Shown here in pieces: positions 54,007 to 62,719 of a stretch of DNA of 64,000 bases. The position numbers and the translations under genes are program-made. How positions within the stretch are numbered: position 1 is the first letter of the stretch; each line of letters starts with the position of its first letter. The notes beneath the pieces were generated by a model. It searched no databases, was not told the origin of the DNA, and saw only the letters and a program-made list of their open reading frames with translations. Origin of the DNA: Rhodoferax sp. (GTDB lineage: Bacteria > Pseudomonadota > Gammaproteobacteria > Burkholderiales > Burkholderiaceae_C); contig JACKLK010000012.1 of NCBI GenBank assembly GCA_024236015.1, positions 1-64,000 of the forward strand. The letters run 5' to 3'.

Positions 54007-55131
54007 ATGGCAGATTCACAGAAAACAGCTCTGATAACCGGCATCACCGGCCAGGATGGCTCCTACCTCGCCGAGTTTCTGCTGGAAAAGAACTACATCG
54101 TGCATGGAATCAAGCGACGCGCGAGTTCCTTCAACACGCAGCGGGTCGACCATATCTACGAAGACCCGCATGTGGATAACCCGCATTTCCGGCTGCATTA
54201 CGGGGATCTGTCCGATACCAGCAACCTGGTGCGCATCATCCAGGAAACCCAGCCCGACGAAATCTATAACCTCGGTGCCCAGAGCCATGTGGCCGTGAGC
54301 TTCGAGAGTCCGGAATATACGGCGGATGTCGACGCCATGGGCACTCTGCGCCTGCTCGAGGCGATCCGGCTGCTGGGCATGACGAAGAAAACCCGCTTCT
54401 ACCAGGCCAGCACGAGCGAGATGTTCGGCTTCGTGCAGGAGGTGCCGCAGAAGGAATCGACACCGTTCTACCCGCGCAGCCCGTACGCGGTGGCCAAGCT
54501 GTACGCGCACTGGATCACGGTCAACTACCGCGAGGCCTATGGCATGTATGCCTGCAGCGGCATTCTTTTCAACCACGAGTCCAAGCGCCGCGGCGAGACC
54601 TTCGTCACGCGCAAGGTGACGCGCGGACTGGCCAATATCGCGCAAGGCCTGGAGCCCTGCCTGTACATGGGCAACATGGATGCGCTGCGCGATTGGGGCC
54701 ATGCGCGCGACTATGTGCGCATGCAGTGGCTGATGCTTCAACAGGACGAACCGGACGACTACGTCATTGCCACCGGCGTGCAATTCACGGTGCGCCAATT
54801 CGTCGAGAAAAGCGCGGCGCAGCTGGGCATACGGCTGCGTTGGGAGGGCCAGGGCGTGGACGAGGTCGGCATTGTGGATGCCATCCTCACCCACCAGCCG
54901 GCGAAACGCTGTCCCGCGCTGCAGCCGGGCATGACGATCCTGCGCATCGATCCGCGCTATTTCCGGCCGACCGAGGTCGAGACGCTGCTCGGCGACCCGT
55001 CCAAGGCGAGGGCCAAGCTGGGTTGGGCACCGGAAATCACGCTGGACCAGATGATCGAGGAGATGATCGAGTCCGACCTGCAAGAGGCCCGCCACGCCGT
55101 GCTGATCCAGAACGCAAAGCAACAGCCATGA
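54007..55131 (+). CDS. gmd: GDP-mannose 4,6-dehydratase
   Basis: 374-residue extended SDR making GDP-4-keto-6-deoxy-D-mannose, precursor of GDP-rhamnose, fucose or perosamine. Motifs: TGITGQDGSYL (NADP-binding), RRASSFNTQRVDHIY, ASTSEMFG and YPRSPYAVAKLYAHW (catalytic Tyr-Lys). The stop overlaps the next start (ATGA). No matching reductase or aminotransferase lies next to it. Confidence 0.95.
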   Translation: MADSQKTALITGITGQDGSYLAEFLLEKNYIVHGIKRRASSFNTQRVDHIYEDPHVDNPHFRLHYGDLSDTSNLVRIIQETQPDEIYNLGAQSHVAVSFESPEYTADVDAMGTLRLLEAIRLLGMTKKTRFYQASTSEMFGFVQEVPQKESTPFYPRSPYAVAKLYAHWITVNYREAYGMYACSGILFNHESKRRGETFVTRKVTRGLANIAQGLEPCLYMGNMDALRDWGHARDYVRMQWLMLQQDEPDDYVIATGVQFTVRQFVEKSAAQLGIRLRWEGQGVDEVGIVDAILTHQPAKRCPALQPGMTILRIDPRYFRPTEVETLLGDPSKARAKLGWAPEITLDQMIEEMIESDLQEARHAVLIQNAKQQP

Positions 55132-55679
55132 CCCTGCCGGCCGATTCCGGGGCGAAAGCCGCCGTGCGCAGCGCAACCGACCGTCCCGTTGCCGCGCTGC
55201 CCCTGGTCTGGCTGAACCAGACCGCCACCCGCTTCACCGATACGCGTGGCCACCTCGACGTGCTGTACGAACATGGCGACGTCGTGCTCAAGCGCTCGTT
55301 CTCGCGCGCGGGCGTCTTTCGCGGCATGCATTGGCAACGGCCACCGCACGCCCAGTCCAAGCTGATTCGGGTCGTGTCCGGCCGCATCCTCGACTTCGTC
55401 GTCGATCCGCAGTCCGAACCCCGGCAGTTGTTCCACCGCGAACTCGGCCCGGACGACGGCTGGGTGCTGGTGGCCGCGGAACTGGCACACGGTTTCTATG
55501 CCATCCAGGACACCGAGTTCGAGTACCTGTGCCATGGCGCCTATGCCGAGTCGGCCGAGCACAGCTACTCCATCCTGCACCATCTGGCCGAACACCACGG
55601 CATTCACGGCGCCACGGTATCGGCCAAGGACGCCGCTGCCGCCCCCCTGGCCGTCACCGCTGCGCCGCAACACCGCTGA
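55128..55679 (+). CDS. RmlC-like sugar 3,5-epimerase family protein
   Basis: 183-residue cupin of the dTDP-4-dehydrorhamnose 3,5-epimerase family: FSRAGVFRGMHWQRPPHAQSKL contains the RGxHxQ core with the catalytic His, then VSGRILDFVVD. Polar tails at both ends. The neighbouring Gmd suggests it may act on a GDP- or CMP-linked sugar rather than a dTDP sugar. Coupled to gmd by ATGA overlap. Confidence 0.88.
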   Translation: MTLPADSGAKAAVRSATDRPVAALPLVWLNQTATRFTDTRGHLDVLYEHGDVVLKRSFSRAGVFRGMHWQRPPHAQSKLIRVVSGRILDFVVDPQSEPRQLFHRELGPDDGWVLVAAELAHGFYAIQDTEFEYLCHGAYAESAEHSYSILHHLAEHHGIHGATVSAKDAAAAPLAVTAAPQHR

Positions 55680-55703
55680 CAACGGCCACCCGCGACACAC
55701 ACC

Positions 55704-56477
55704 ATGAAGATATCCATCATCACGGCCTCCTTTCGCAGCGCCGCGACCATCCGCGACACGCTGGAGTCGGTCAATGTCCAGACCTACCCGGACATCGACC
55801 ATGTCATCATCGACGCGGCATCCAAGGACGATACGCTGAAGATCGTGCGCGAGGTCGGCAAACGCGTGGTGCACATCACCTGCGAACCCGACAAGGGCAT
55901 CTTCGACGCCTACAACAAGGGCCTGCGGATCGCCAAGGGCGACATCATCGGGATCCTGAACTCGGACGACTTCTACGCATCGCCGAACGTGATCGCCGAC
56001 GTGATGCGGGTGTTCGAAGACCCGTCCGTGGAGGCGGTGTACGCCGACCTGGTCTATGTCGACAAGGACGACACCAGCCGCATCGTGCGGCACTGGAAAT
56101 CCCGTCCGTACCACGAAGGCGATTTCAGCCGCGCGTTTTCGCCGCCCCACCCGACCTTGTTCCTGCGCCGCTCGGTCTACGACCGCACCGGCGGCTTCAA
56201 TCCGGACTTTCGGCTTGCCGGCGACTACGAATACATGCTGCGCGCCTTCCATGCAGCCAAGGTCCGGTCGGTCTACCTGCCCGAGGTGGTGGTCAAGATG
56301 CGTACCGGTGGTGCAACAGGCGGCACCTGGAAGTTCATCAAGCACCAGAATGTCGAGATCCTGCAGGCGCTCGAAAGCCAGCATGTGCCGGTGTTCAAGC
56401 CCGCGTTTTTCCTGCGCAAGCTGGTGGACCGGGTGATGCAGCGCATCCGCGCGCGTTTTGTCCGACTGCCGGCCTGA
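55704..56477 (+). CDS. family 2 glycosyltransferase
   Basis: 257-residue GT-A glycosyltransferase. ISIITASFRSAATI at the start, then the acidic motif in GILNSDDFYASP and a late GDYEYMLRAF. Inverting GT2 enzymes add one sugar to the lipid-linked repeat unit on the cytoplasmic side. Lies 24 bp after the epimerase gene. Confidence 0.93.
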   Translation: MKISIITASFRSAATIRDTLESVNVQTYPDIDHVIIDAASKDDTLKIVREVGKRVVHITCEPDKGIFDAYNKGLRIAKGDIIGILNSDDFYASPNVIADVMRVFEDPSVEAVYADLVYVDKDDTSRIVRHWKSRPYHEGDFSRAFSPPHPTLFLRRSVYDRTGGFNPDFRLAGDYEYMLRAFHAAKVRSVYLPEVVVKMRTGGATGGTWKFIKHQNVEILQALESQHVPVFKPAFFLRKLVDRVMQRIRARFVRLPA

Positions 56478-56493
56478 CGACGGAGAGCATCCC

Positions 56494-57225
56494 ATGATCG
56501 GCAATTCGCGTGTCCTGGCACTGATTCCCGCCCGCGCAGGATCCAAGGGGCTGCCCGGCAAGAACATACGGCCATTGCACGGCAAGCCGCTGCTGGCCTG
56601 GCCGATCGCCGCCGCGCAGGCCTCGCGCTACGTGGACCGTGTCGTGTTGTCGACCGACAGCGCCGAATTCGCCCGCATCGGGCAGTCCTTCGGCGCCGAC
56701 GCGCCCTTCCTGCGTCCGGCCGAACTGGCCGCCGACACGGCGCCCAGCAGCGCCGCGGTGGTGCACGCACTGGATTTCCTGGCCGCGCAAGGCCAGGCCT
56801 ATGACTATCTGGTGCTGCTCGAGCCGACCTCGCCGCTGACCGAAGGCACGGACGTGGACGCGGCGCTGGAATCCCTGGTGGCGCAGCGCGCACACGCCGA
56901 TGCCATTGTGAGCGTCAGCGAGCTGGTCAGCAGCCATCCCGCCTTTGCCGTGCGTATCGGCGACGATGGCCGCATCAGCCCGTATGCAGCCACCGACTTC
57001 ACCCGCTTGCCGCGACGCCAGGACACCGAGGCGGTGTTCGCGCTCGACGGTAGCCTGTACATATCGGACGTGACGCGGTACCGTGAACGGCTGAGCTTCT
57101 GCCACGAGCGCACCGCGGCCCACCGCATGCCCCACTACAAGTCGCATGAAATCGACGATCTGGTCGACTTCCTGTGCATCGAGGCCATCATGGGCCACTA
57201 CGACGAAGTGCGCGCCGCAGCCTGA
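56494..57225 (+). CDS. acylneuraminate (CMP-sugar) cytidylyltransferase
   Basis: 243-residue NeuA/LegF/PseF-like enzyme activating a nonulosonic acid with CTP. Signature LIPARAGSKGLPGKNIRPL at residues 9-27; EPTSPLTEG and DGSLYISD follow. CGGAGAG precedes the start. A nonulosonate synthase (NeuB type) is not seen in the window. Confidence 0.9.
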   Translation: MIGNSRVLALIPARAGSKGLPGKNIRPLHGKPLLAWPIAAAQASRYVDRVVLSTDSAEFARIGQSFGADAPFLRPAELAADTAPSSAAVVHALDFLAAQGQAYDYLVLLEPTSPLTEGTDVDAALESLVAQRAHADAIVSVSELVSSHPAFAVRIGDDGRISPYAATDFTRLPRRQDTEAVFALDGSLYISDVTRYRERLSFCHERTAAHRMPHYKSHEIDDLVDFLCIEAIMGHYDEVRAAA

Positions 57226-57259
57226 GCCCGCACCTGCCATTTGCATTTGGAGAATTGCC

Positions 57260-58450
57260 ATGAAACGTTGCACCCGCTGCCTGACCAAAGAGACGGTCGA
57301 CACCATCACCTACGACGAATTCGGCGTGTGCAGCGTCTGCCGCCAGGTCGAGTTCAAGAAAGAAAAGATCGACTGGGACGAACGCGCCAAGCAATTGCAC
57401 GCCATCGTCGAAGAACACCGCGGCAAGGGTCTGTATGACTGTGTCGTGCCCTACAGCGGCGGCAAGGACAGCGTGTTCCAGCTCTGGTACATCGTCAAGA
57501 AGCTCAAACTCAAACCCCTGGTCGTGCGTTACAACCACTGGGGCTACCGGCCGCTGGTGGGCGAGAACAACACCAAGGTGTTCAAGCAACTGGGCGTGGA
57601 CATCGTCGAACTGTCGACCAGCTTCCACGTGGTGCGCGAGCTGATGCTCGAGTCGCTCAAGCGCCGGGGTGACTTCTGCTGGCATTGCCACACCGGCATC
57701 TATGCCGGCGTCATGCACATGGCGCTGAAGTTCGACACGCCGCTGATCTTCTGGGGTGAATCCACCGCCGAATACCACAGCTGGTACACCTTCGAGGAGA
57801 TGGAAGAGGTCGACGAGAAGCGCTTCAACCGGCTGATGAACCAGGGCATGACAGCCGATGACATGTTCGAGTTCCTCGGAGGCCGGGTCGAGCGGCGCGA
57901 CCTGTGGATGTTCGACTACCCGAAACGCAAGGACCTGGTCAAGCTCAAGGTGCAGTCCATCTGCCTGGGTAACTACATCGAGTGGAACACCAAGCCCCAG
58001 GTCGAGATCATCAAGAGGGAACTCGGTTGGCAGGGCCAGCCGGTCGAAGGCGTGCCGCCGCAATACGACTACGAGAAGATCGAGTGCACCTTCCAGGGAA
58101 TGCGCGACTATGCCAAGTTCGTCAAGCGCGGCTACGGCCGCACCAACCACCTGGCCACGATCGACATCCGCAACGGCGAGCTGGACCGCGACACCGCGCT
58201 GAAGCTGGAGTCCGAATACGACGGCAAGCGACCGGCATCGATCGACTGGTTCCTCGACATCCTGCAGATCACCGAGGACGAGTTCTACGACATCCTGGAA
58301 AAGCACCAGGTCCACCCCTGGAAATTCGACCGTGCCGCTGTCGAGACGGGCAAACCCATGCCCGACATGGACCGCTGGGATCACACCAAGCTGGAGGGCC
58401 CCGTGGGTCCGGCCAAGGACGCCAATGGAAAGGTCGTCAAGTACGTATGA
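57260..58450 (+). CDS. WbpG/PseA-type N-acetyl sugar amidotransferase
   Basis: 396 residues. N-terminal zinc-binding pairs CTRC (4, 7) and CSVC (24, 27), PP-loop ATP pyrophosphatase motif YSGGKDS (65-71), and FWGESTAEYHS. This family converts an acetamido group of a sugar to an acetamidino group using ammonia. In known O-antigen clusters it works with HisH- and HisF-like proteins, which follow directly here by ATGA overlap. TTTGGAG precedes the start. Confidence 0.93.
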   Translation: MKRCTRCLTKETVDTITYDEFGVCSVCRQVEFKKEKIDWDERAKQLHAIVEEHRGKGLYDCVVPYSGGKDSVFQLWYIVKKLKLKPLVVRYNHWGYRPLVGENNTKVFKQLGVDIVELSTSFHVVRELMLESLKRRGDFCWHCHTGIYAGVMHMALKFDTPLIFWGESTAEYHSWYTFEEMEEVDEKRFNRLMNQGMTADDMFEFLGGRVERRDLWMFDYPKRKDLVKLKVQSICLGNYIEWNTKPQVEIIKRELGWQGQPVEGVPPQYDYEKIECTFQGMRDYAKFVKRGYGRTNHLATIDIRNGELDRDTALKLESEYDGKRPASIDWFLDILQITEDEFYDILEKHQVHPWKFDRAAVETGKPMPDMDRWDHTKLEGPVGPAKDANGKVVKYV

Positions 58451-59067
58451 TCGCCATCGTCGATTACGGCATGGGCAACCTGCGCTCCTTGTCCAATGCC
58501 TTCGAGTATCTGGGCGAAGACGTGGTCGTCACCGACGATGCCGGGGAGCTGGACAGTGCTGACCGCATCGTCATACCGGGCGTAGGGGCGTTCGGAGACG
58601 CCATGCAGGCCATGCGTGCGCATGGTGTGATCGACGCATTGAACCTCCAGGTGCGTACCAGGCGCAAACCGACACTGGGCATCTGCCTGGGCATGCAACT
58701 GGTTGCCCGCAGCAGTTGCGAACACGGCCAGCACGAAGGCCTGGGCTGGCTGGATGCGCACATCGAACGGCTGCAGGTCGAGCCTCCGCTGAAAGTGCCG
58801 CACGTGGGCTGGAACAACCTGGACTACCCGCAGGACGACTGGTTGTTCAAGGGCATCCGGCGCAAGGAGGCCAACTTCTATTTCGTGCACAGTTTCCACA
58901 TGGTCTGCGACGACCCGGCGGACCTGCTGGCAACGGCCGACTACGGCGGACCGGTGACCGCCGTGGTGCGCAAGGACAATATCGTCGCCATGCAGTTCCA
59001 CCCCGAGAAGAGCCAGGACAACGGCCTGCGGCTGTTGCAGAACTGGGTCGACTGGGTGCCCGCCTGA
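58447..59067 (+). CDS. hisH: HisH-type glutamine amidotransferase for sugar amidation
   Basis: 206-residue class I glutaminase. Cys80 in LGICLGMQL and His185/Glu187 in FHPEK form the catalytic triad. It should release ammonia from glutamine for the HisF/WbpG pair. It lies inside the polysaccharide operon, overlapping both neighbours, so it is an O-antigen paralogue rather than the histidine-biosynthesis copy. Confidence 0.93.
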   Translation: MIAIVDYGMGNLRSLSNAFEYLGEDVVVTDDAGELDSADRIVIPGVGAFGDAMQAMRAHGVIDALNLQVRTRRKPTLGICLGMQLVARSSCEHGQHEGLGWLDAHIERLQVEPPLKVPHVGWNNLDYPQDDWLFKGIRRKEANFYFVHSFHMVCDDPADLLATADYGGPVTAVVRKDNIVAMQFHPEKSQDNGLRLLQNWVDWVPA

Positions 59068-59843
59068 TGCTCAAGAAACGCATCATTCCGAAGTTCCTGA
59101 TCCGCGGTGGCCGGCTGGTCAAGGGCGTGCGATTCCACGAAAACTTCCGCGAGGCCGGCAATCCGGTCTCGACCGCCAAGGTCTACGACTCGTACGGCGT
59201 CGACGAAATGATGTTCGTCGACATCGATGCCAGCCGCGACAAGCGATCGGTGGCCGACAACATCATCGAGCGGGTGTCCGAGGAGGTGTTCATGCCGTTC
59301 ACCGTCGGTGGCGGCATCACCAGCCTGGAGCAGATCGCCGCGCTGCTGCGCTGCGGCGCCGACAAGATCTCCATCACCTCGGCGGCAGTCGAGCAGCCCG
59401 GTTTCGTGCGCGAAGCCGCGGCGCGATTTGGCGACCAGTGCATCGTCGTCGGGCTCGACTACCAGCGCATGCCCGACGGCCGCAACCGACTGTTCACCCA
59501 CGGCGGCACGGTGGCAACCGAGCTCGACCCGGTGGAGCAGGCGCTGCGCATGCAGGACCAGCATGCCGGCGAGATCCTGCTGTGCTCGATCGATCGCGAC
59601 GGCACGATGAGCGGCTACGACCTCGAGCTGATCCACCTGCTCGGTGAACGCCTGGACATCCCGCTCATCGCGTCCAGCGGATGTGGCACGCTGCAGCACT
59701 GCCGTGACGCGCTGGAGGCCGGTGCCTCTGCGATCACGATCAGCAGCATGTTCCTGTTCTCGGACCACAGCCCGATCAAGGTGCGGACCTACCTGTCGAC
59801 GAACGGGGTGGGCGTGCGCTCGCAAAGCGGCAGTCACAGCTGA
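59067..59843 (+). CDS. hisF: HisF-like protein lacking the cyclase Asp11
   Basis: 258-residue (beta/alpha)8 barrel aligned with HisF: RIIPKFLIRGGRLVKG at residues 5-20 replaces the usual RIIxCLDVKDGRVVKG, so the catalytic Asp11 is Leu. Asp131 (VVGLDYQR) and SIDRDGTMSGYD are kept. A barrel that retains the ammonia path but lacks a cyclase residue fits a role as ammonia carrier for the WbpG-type enzyme. Start overlaps the hisH stop (TGATG). Confidence 0.92.
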   Translation: MLKKRIIPKFLIRGGRLVKGVRFHENFREAGNPVSTAKVYDSYGVDEMMFVDIDASRDKRSVADNIIERVSEEVFMPFTVGGGITSLEQIAALLRCGADKISITSAAVEQPGFVREAAARFGDQCIVVGLDYQRMPDGRNRLFTHGGTVATELDPVEQALRMQDQHAGEILLCSIDRDGTMSGYDLELIHLLGERLDIPLIASSGCGTLQHCRDALEAGASAITISSMFLFSDHSPIKVRTYLSTNGVGVRSQSGSHS

Positions 59844-60508
59844 TGACACCGGGTCTCTCGACATCCATGGACGGCGCCGGCTTGTGCCGGCTGGCGGCGC
59901 GACAGGTGGACAACCTGTTTCCGGATGGACAGCCGGTGCCGGCGGACGCGCTCCATGGCAGCGCGCACCAGGCACTGCAGCGGCTCGAGCATTGCTTCAG
60001 CAAGGTCAACAACCGCTACTTCTTCGACGGAACACGGGCGGTCTTCGATCATCTGCATGGCGACCAGTACGCGATGTGGCTGTATTTCCTGGCCAACCAG
60101 CTGTACCGCGATGGCGCACCCAGCCACTGGTGCAAGAAGTTGTTCCTGCTCAACAAGAGCCTGCATGGTTGCGACATCTTCTATGAGGTCGCGCTGCCGT
60201 CGGTGTTCCTGCTCGTGCACCCACTGGGCACCGTGCTCGGCCGGGCGGCCTACAACGACCATCTGCTGGTCTACCAGCGCTGCGGCGTGGGCAGCAACCG
60301 CGACATCTATCCGCAGCTGGGCCGTCATCTGACCTTGCGCCCGGGCAGCGCCGTGCTCGGCCGCTGCAAGGTGGGCGACAACGTCACGATCGCCGCGGAG
60401 TCCCTGGTGCTGGACCGGGACATCGCGGACAACACCACCTACATCGGAAACCCGCGTGACATGGTCACGCATGCCAGAAACGGTACGGAGAACATATGGC
60501 GGACCTGA
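59843..60508 (+). CDS. serine-acetyltransferase-like hexapeptide acyltransferase
   Basis: 221 residues. An alpha-helical N-terminal half (LYFLANQLYRDGAPSHW) is followed by a left-handed beta-helix (LGRHLTLRPGSAVLGRCKVGDNVTIAAESLVLDRDI, IGNPRD). The closest fold is serine acetyltransferase, but the position in the cluster suggests acetylation of an amino sugar. Start overlaps the hisF stop; the end overlaps the aminotransferase gene by 13 bp. Confidence 0.85.
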   Translation: MTPGLSTSMDGAGLCRLAARQVDNLFPDGQPVPADALHGSAHQALQRLEHCFSKVNNRYFFDGTRAVFDHLHGDQYAMWLYFLANQLYRDGAPSHWCKKLFLLNKSLHGCDIFYEVALPSVFLLVHPLGTVLGRAAYNDHLLVYQRCGVGSNRDIYPQLGRHLTLRPGSAVLGRCKVGDNVTIAAESLVLDRDIADNTTYIGNPRDMVTHARNGTENIWRT

Positions 60509-61887
60509 ACGAAGACGGCATCACGGCCGAAGAGTGGCGCGCACGCCTGCACGGCGTCATCCCGGGAGGCGCCCATACCTATTCGCGTGGCGACGATCAG
60601 TTCCCCGCCAATGCCCCGCCTCTGCTGACCCACGGCAAGGGCGCCTACGTCTGGGGCATCGACGGCAAACGTTACCTCGACTACGGCATGGCGCTGCGCG
60701 CGGTCACCCTCGGCTATGCCGATGAGCGTGTCAATGCCGCGGCCTTTGCCGAGATGCAAAAAGGCGTCAACCTGACGCGCGCGACGCTGACCGAACTGAC
60801 GGCGGCCCAGGCGCTGGTCGACCTGGTGCCATCGGTGGAGATGGTCAAGTTCGCCAAGAACGGCTCCAACGTCACCACGGCGGCGGTCAAGATCGCGCGG
60901 GCATACACCGGGCGCCGCCTGGTCTGCGTACCGCGCCAGCAGCCGTTCTTCTCGTTCGACGACTGGTTCATCGGCACCACCACCCTGAAGCGGGGCGTGC
61001 CCAGCGCCCATGTGAGCAACACGCTGTTGTTCGACTATGGCGACCCCGCCAGTCTGCAGCGCCTGTTCGACCAGCACCCGGGCGAGATCGCCGCGGTGAT
61101 GCTCGAGCCGGCGACAACGATGGTGCCCTGCGCCAGCAGCTGCGAGCAGATCGCGCAGTGGCCAAACCCGCCGTGCAGCGCCTGCCCGCGCAATGCTGAC
61201 AACTTCCTGCACAAGGTGCAGGCCATCTGCCGGGACGGCGGCGCCCTGTTCATCCTGGACGAGATGATCACCGGATTTCGCTGGCACATCGCCGGCGCGC
61301 AGGTGTTCTTCGGTGTCACGCCGGACATCACCACCTTCGGCAAGGGCATGGCCAACGGTTATTCCGTGGCCGCGGTCGCAGGCCGGCGCGAGGTCATGCA
61401 AGTGGGATCCATTGACCAGCCGGGCATGGAGCGAACCTTCCTGCTGTCGACGACCCACGGCGCCGAGATGCCTGGCCTGGGTGCATTCCTGGAAACCGTG
61501 CAGATCTACCGCAACGAAGACGTCACAGGCCACCTGTGGGCCTATGGACGCAAGCTCAAGGCCGGCCTGCAGCAGGTGGCCGGCCGGCACGGCCTGCAGC
61601 AGCATTTCAAGCTCGACGGGCCGGACATCTCGCTCAATTACCTCACGCTCGACGCCAATGGCAATGCCTCGCTCGCGCTGCGCACGCTGTTCGCGCAGGA
61701 GATGCTGGCGCGTGGCGTGATGATGCCCTGGATCGCGGTCTCGCAAGCCCATGGCGAGGCGGAACTGCAAGCCACGCTGGATGCGGCCGATGGCGCGCTA
61801 GGCGTGTTCAAGCAGGCGTTGGCCGACGGCGTCGAAAAACACCTGGTCGGTGCTGCCATCAAGCCGGTGTTCCGCTCGCACAATTGA
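60496..61887 (+). CDS. class III aminotransferase, glutamate-1-semialdehyde-aminomutase-like
   Basis: 463-residue PLP enzyme: GGAHTYSRGDDQFPANAPP at the start, FILDEMITGFRW (Asp for the pyridine nitrogen) and Lys283 in FGKGMANGYS. Glutamate-1-semialdehyde aminomutase is housekeeping, but this copy with an insertion containing four Cys (residues 210-235) lies in the polysaccharide operon and probably aminates a keto-sugar or a terminal aldehyde. CGGAG precedes the start. Confidence 0.9.
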   Translation: MADLNEDGITAEEWRARLHGVIPGGAHTYSRGDDQFPANAPPLLTHGKGAYVWGIDGKRYLDYGMALRAVTLGYADERVNAAAFAEMQKGVNLTRATLTELTAAQALVDLVPSVEMVKFAKNGSNVTTAAVKIARAYTGRRLVCVPRQQPFFSFDDWFIGTTTLKRGVPSAHVSNTLLFDYGDPASLQRLFDQHPGEIAAVMLEPATTMVPCASSCEQIAQWPNPPCSACPRNADNFLHKVQAICRDGGALFILDEMITGFRWHIAGAQVFFGVTPDITTFGKGMANGYSVAAVAGRREVMQVGSIDQPGMERTFLLSTTHGAEMPGLGAFLETVQIYRNEDVTGHLWAYGRKLKAGLQQVAGRHGLQQHFKLDGPDISLNYLTLDANGNASLALRTLFAQEMLARGVMMPWIAVSQAHGEAELQATLDAADGALGVFKQALADGVEKHLVGAAIKPVFRSHN

Positions 61888-61897
61888 GGAACACACG

Positions 61898-62704
61898 ATG
61901 ACAGCCACGGACAAGTTCATGCTCCAGGGCAAGGTCGCGCTGGTCACCGGTGGTGCGGGCATCCTCGGGCGCGGTTTTGTCAAGGGCCTGGCCGAGGCCG
62001 GGGCCCAGGTGGCGATCGTCGACATGCAAGCCGATGCGGTCGATGCGCTGGCGCGAGAAATCGGACCGCAGGCGGCAGGCTTCGTCTGCGACGTCGCGAA
62101 CCCCGACTCGGTCGAACAATGCGTTGCCGCCGTACTGGCGCGTTTCGGTGGCATCGACATCCTGCACAACAACGCCGCGACGAAGACTGCGGACGCACGC
62201 AAGTTCTTCACGCCGTTCGAAGACTACCCGTTGGAGACCTGGCGCGAGGTCATGTCGGTCAACATCGACGGCATGTTCCTGATGGCCAAGACGGTCGGGC
62301 GCGACATGGTACGGCGTGGCAAGGGCGGCTCGGTGATCCAGACCGCGTCGATCTACGGGCTGGTCGGACCCGATCCTCGCATCTACGAAGGCTCCGACTA
62401 CCTGGGCGGCGCGATCAACACGCCGGCTGTCTATGCGGCGTCCAAGGCGGCCGTCGTCGGGCTCACCAAGTGGCTGGCCACGCACTGGGGACCGGCAGGC
62501 ATCCGGGTCAACTGCCTGGTGCCGGGCGGCGTTTCCAGCGGCCAGAACTCGGTGTTCTCGGACAAGTACGCGGCCAAGGTCCCGCTGGGTCGCATGGCCC
62601 GGGCTGACGAAATGGTTCCCGCCCTGTTGTACCTGGCTTCAGATGCATCGAGTTATGTCACGGGCCATGTACTGGCCGTCGATGGAGGCTGGACGAGTTG
62701 GTGA
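61898..62704 (+). CDS. short-chain dehydrogenase in the polysaccharide cluster
   Basis: 268-residue SDR: TGGAGILGRG, HNNAAT (a variant of NAG), QTASIYG and YAASK. TGAGGA precedes the start. It may oxidise a sugar alcohol to provide the substrate of the preceding aminotransferase (inference from order). Confidence 0.9.
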   Translation: MTATDKFMLQGKVALVTGGAGILGRGFVKGLAEAGAQVAIVDMQADAVDALAREIGPQAAGFVCDVANPDSVEQCVAAVLARFGGIDILHNNAATKTADARKFFTPFEDYPLETWREVMSVNIDGMFLMAKTVGRDMVRRGKGGSVIQTASIYGLVGPDPRIYEGSDYLGGAINTPAVYAASKAAVVGLTKWLATHWGPAGIRVNCLVPGGVSSGQNSVFSDKYAAKVPLGRMARADEMVPALLYLASDASSYVTGHVLAVDGGWTSW

Positions 62705-62719
62705 AGCCGCCGGCTCACC

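Noticed and set aside
58447..59843. hisH and hisF as part of histidine biosynthesis
   Set aside because: No other his genes are adjacent, they overlap a WbpG-type gene, and the HisF-like protein lacks the cyclase Asp11.
60496..61887. Naming the class III aminotransferase hemL
   Set aside because: It lies inside an overlapping polysaccharide operon and has a Cys-rich insertion that I do not know from HemL.
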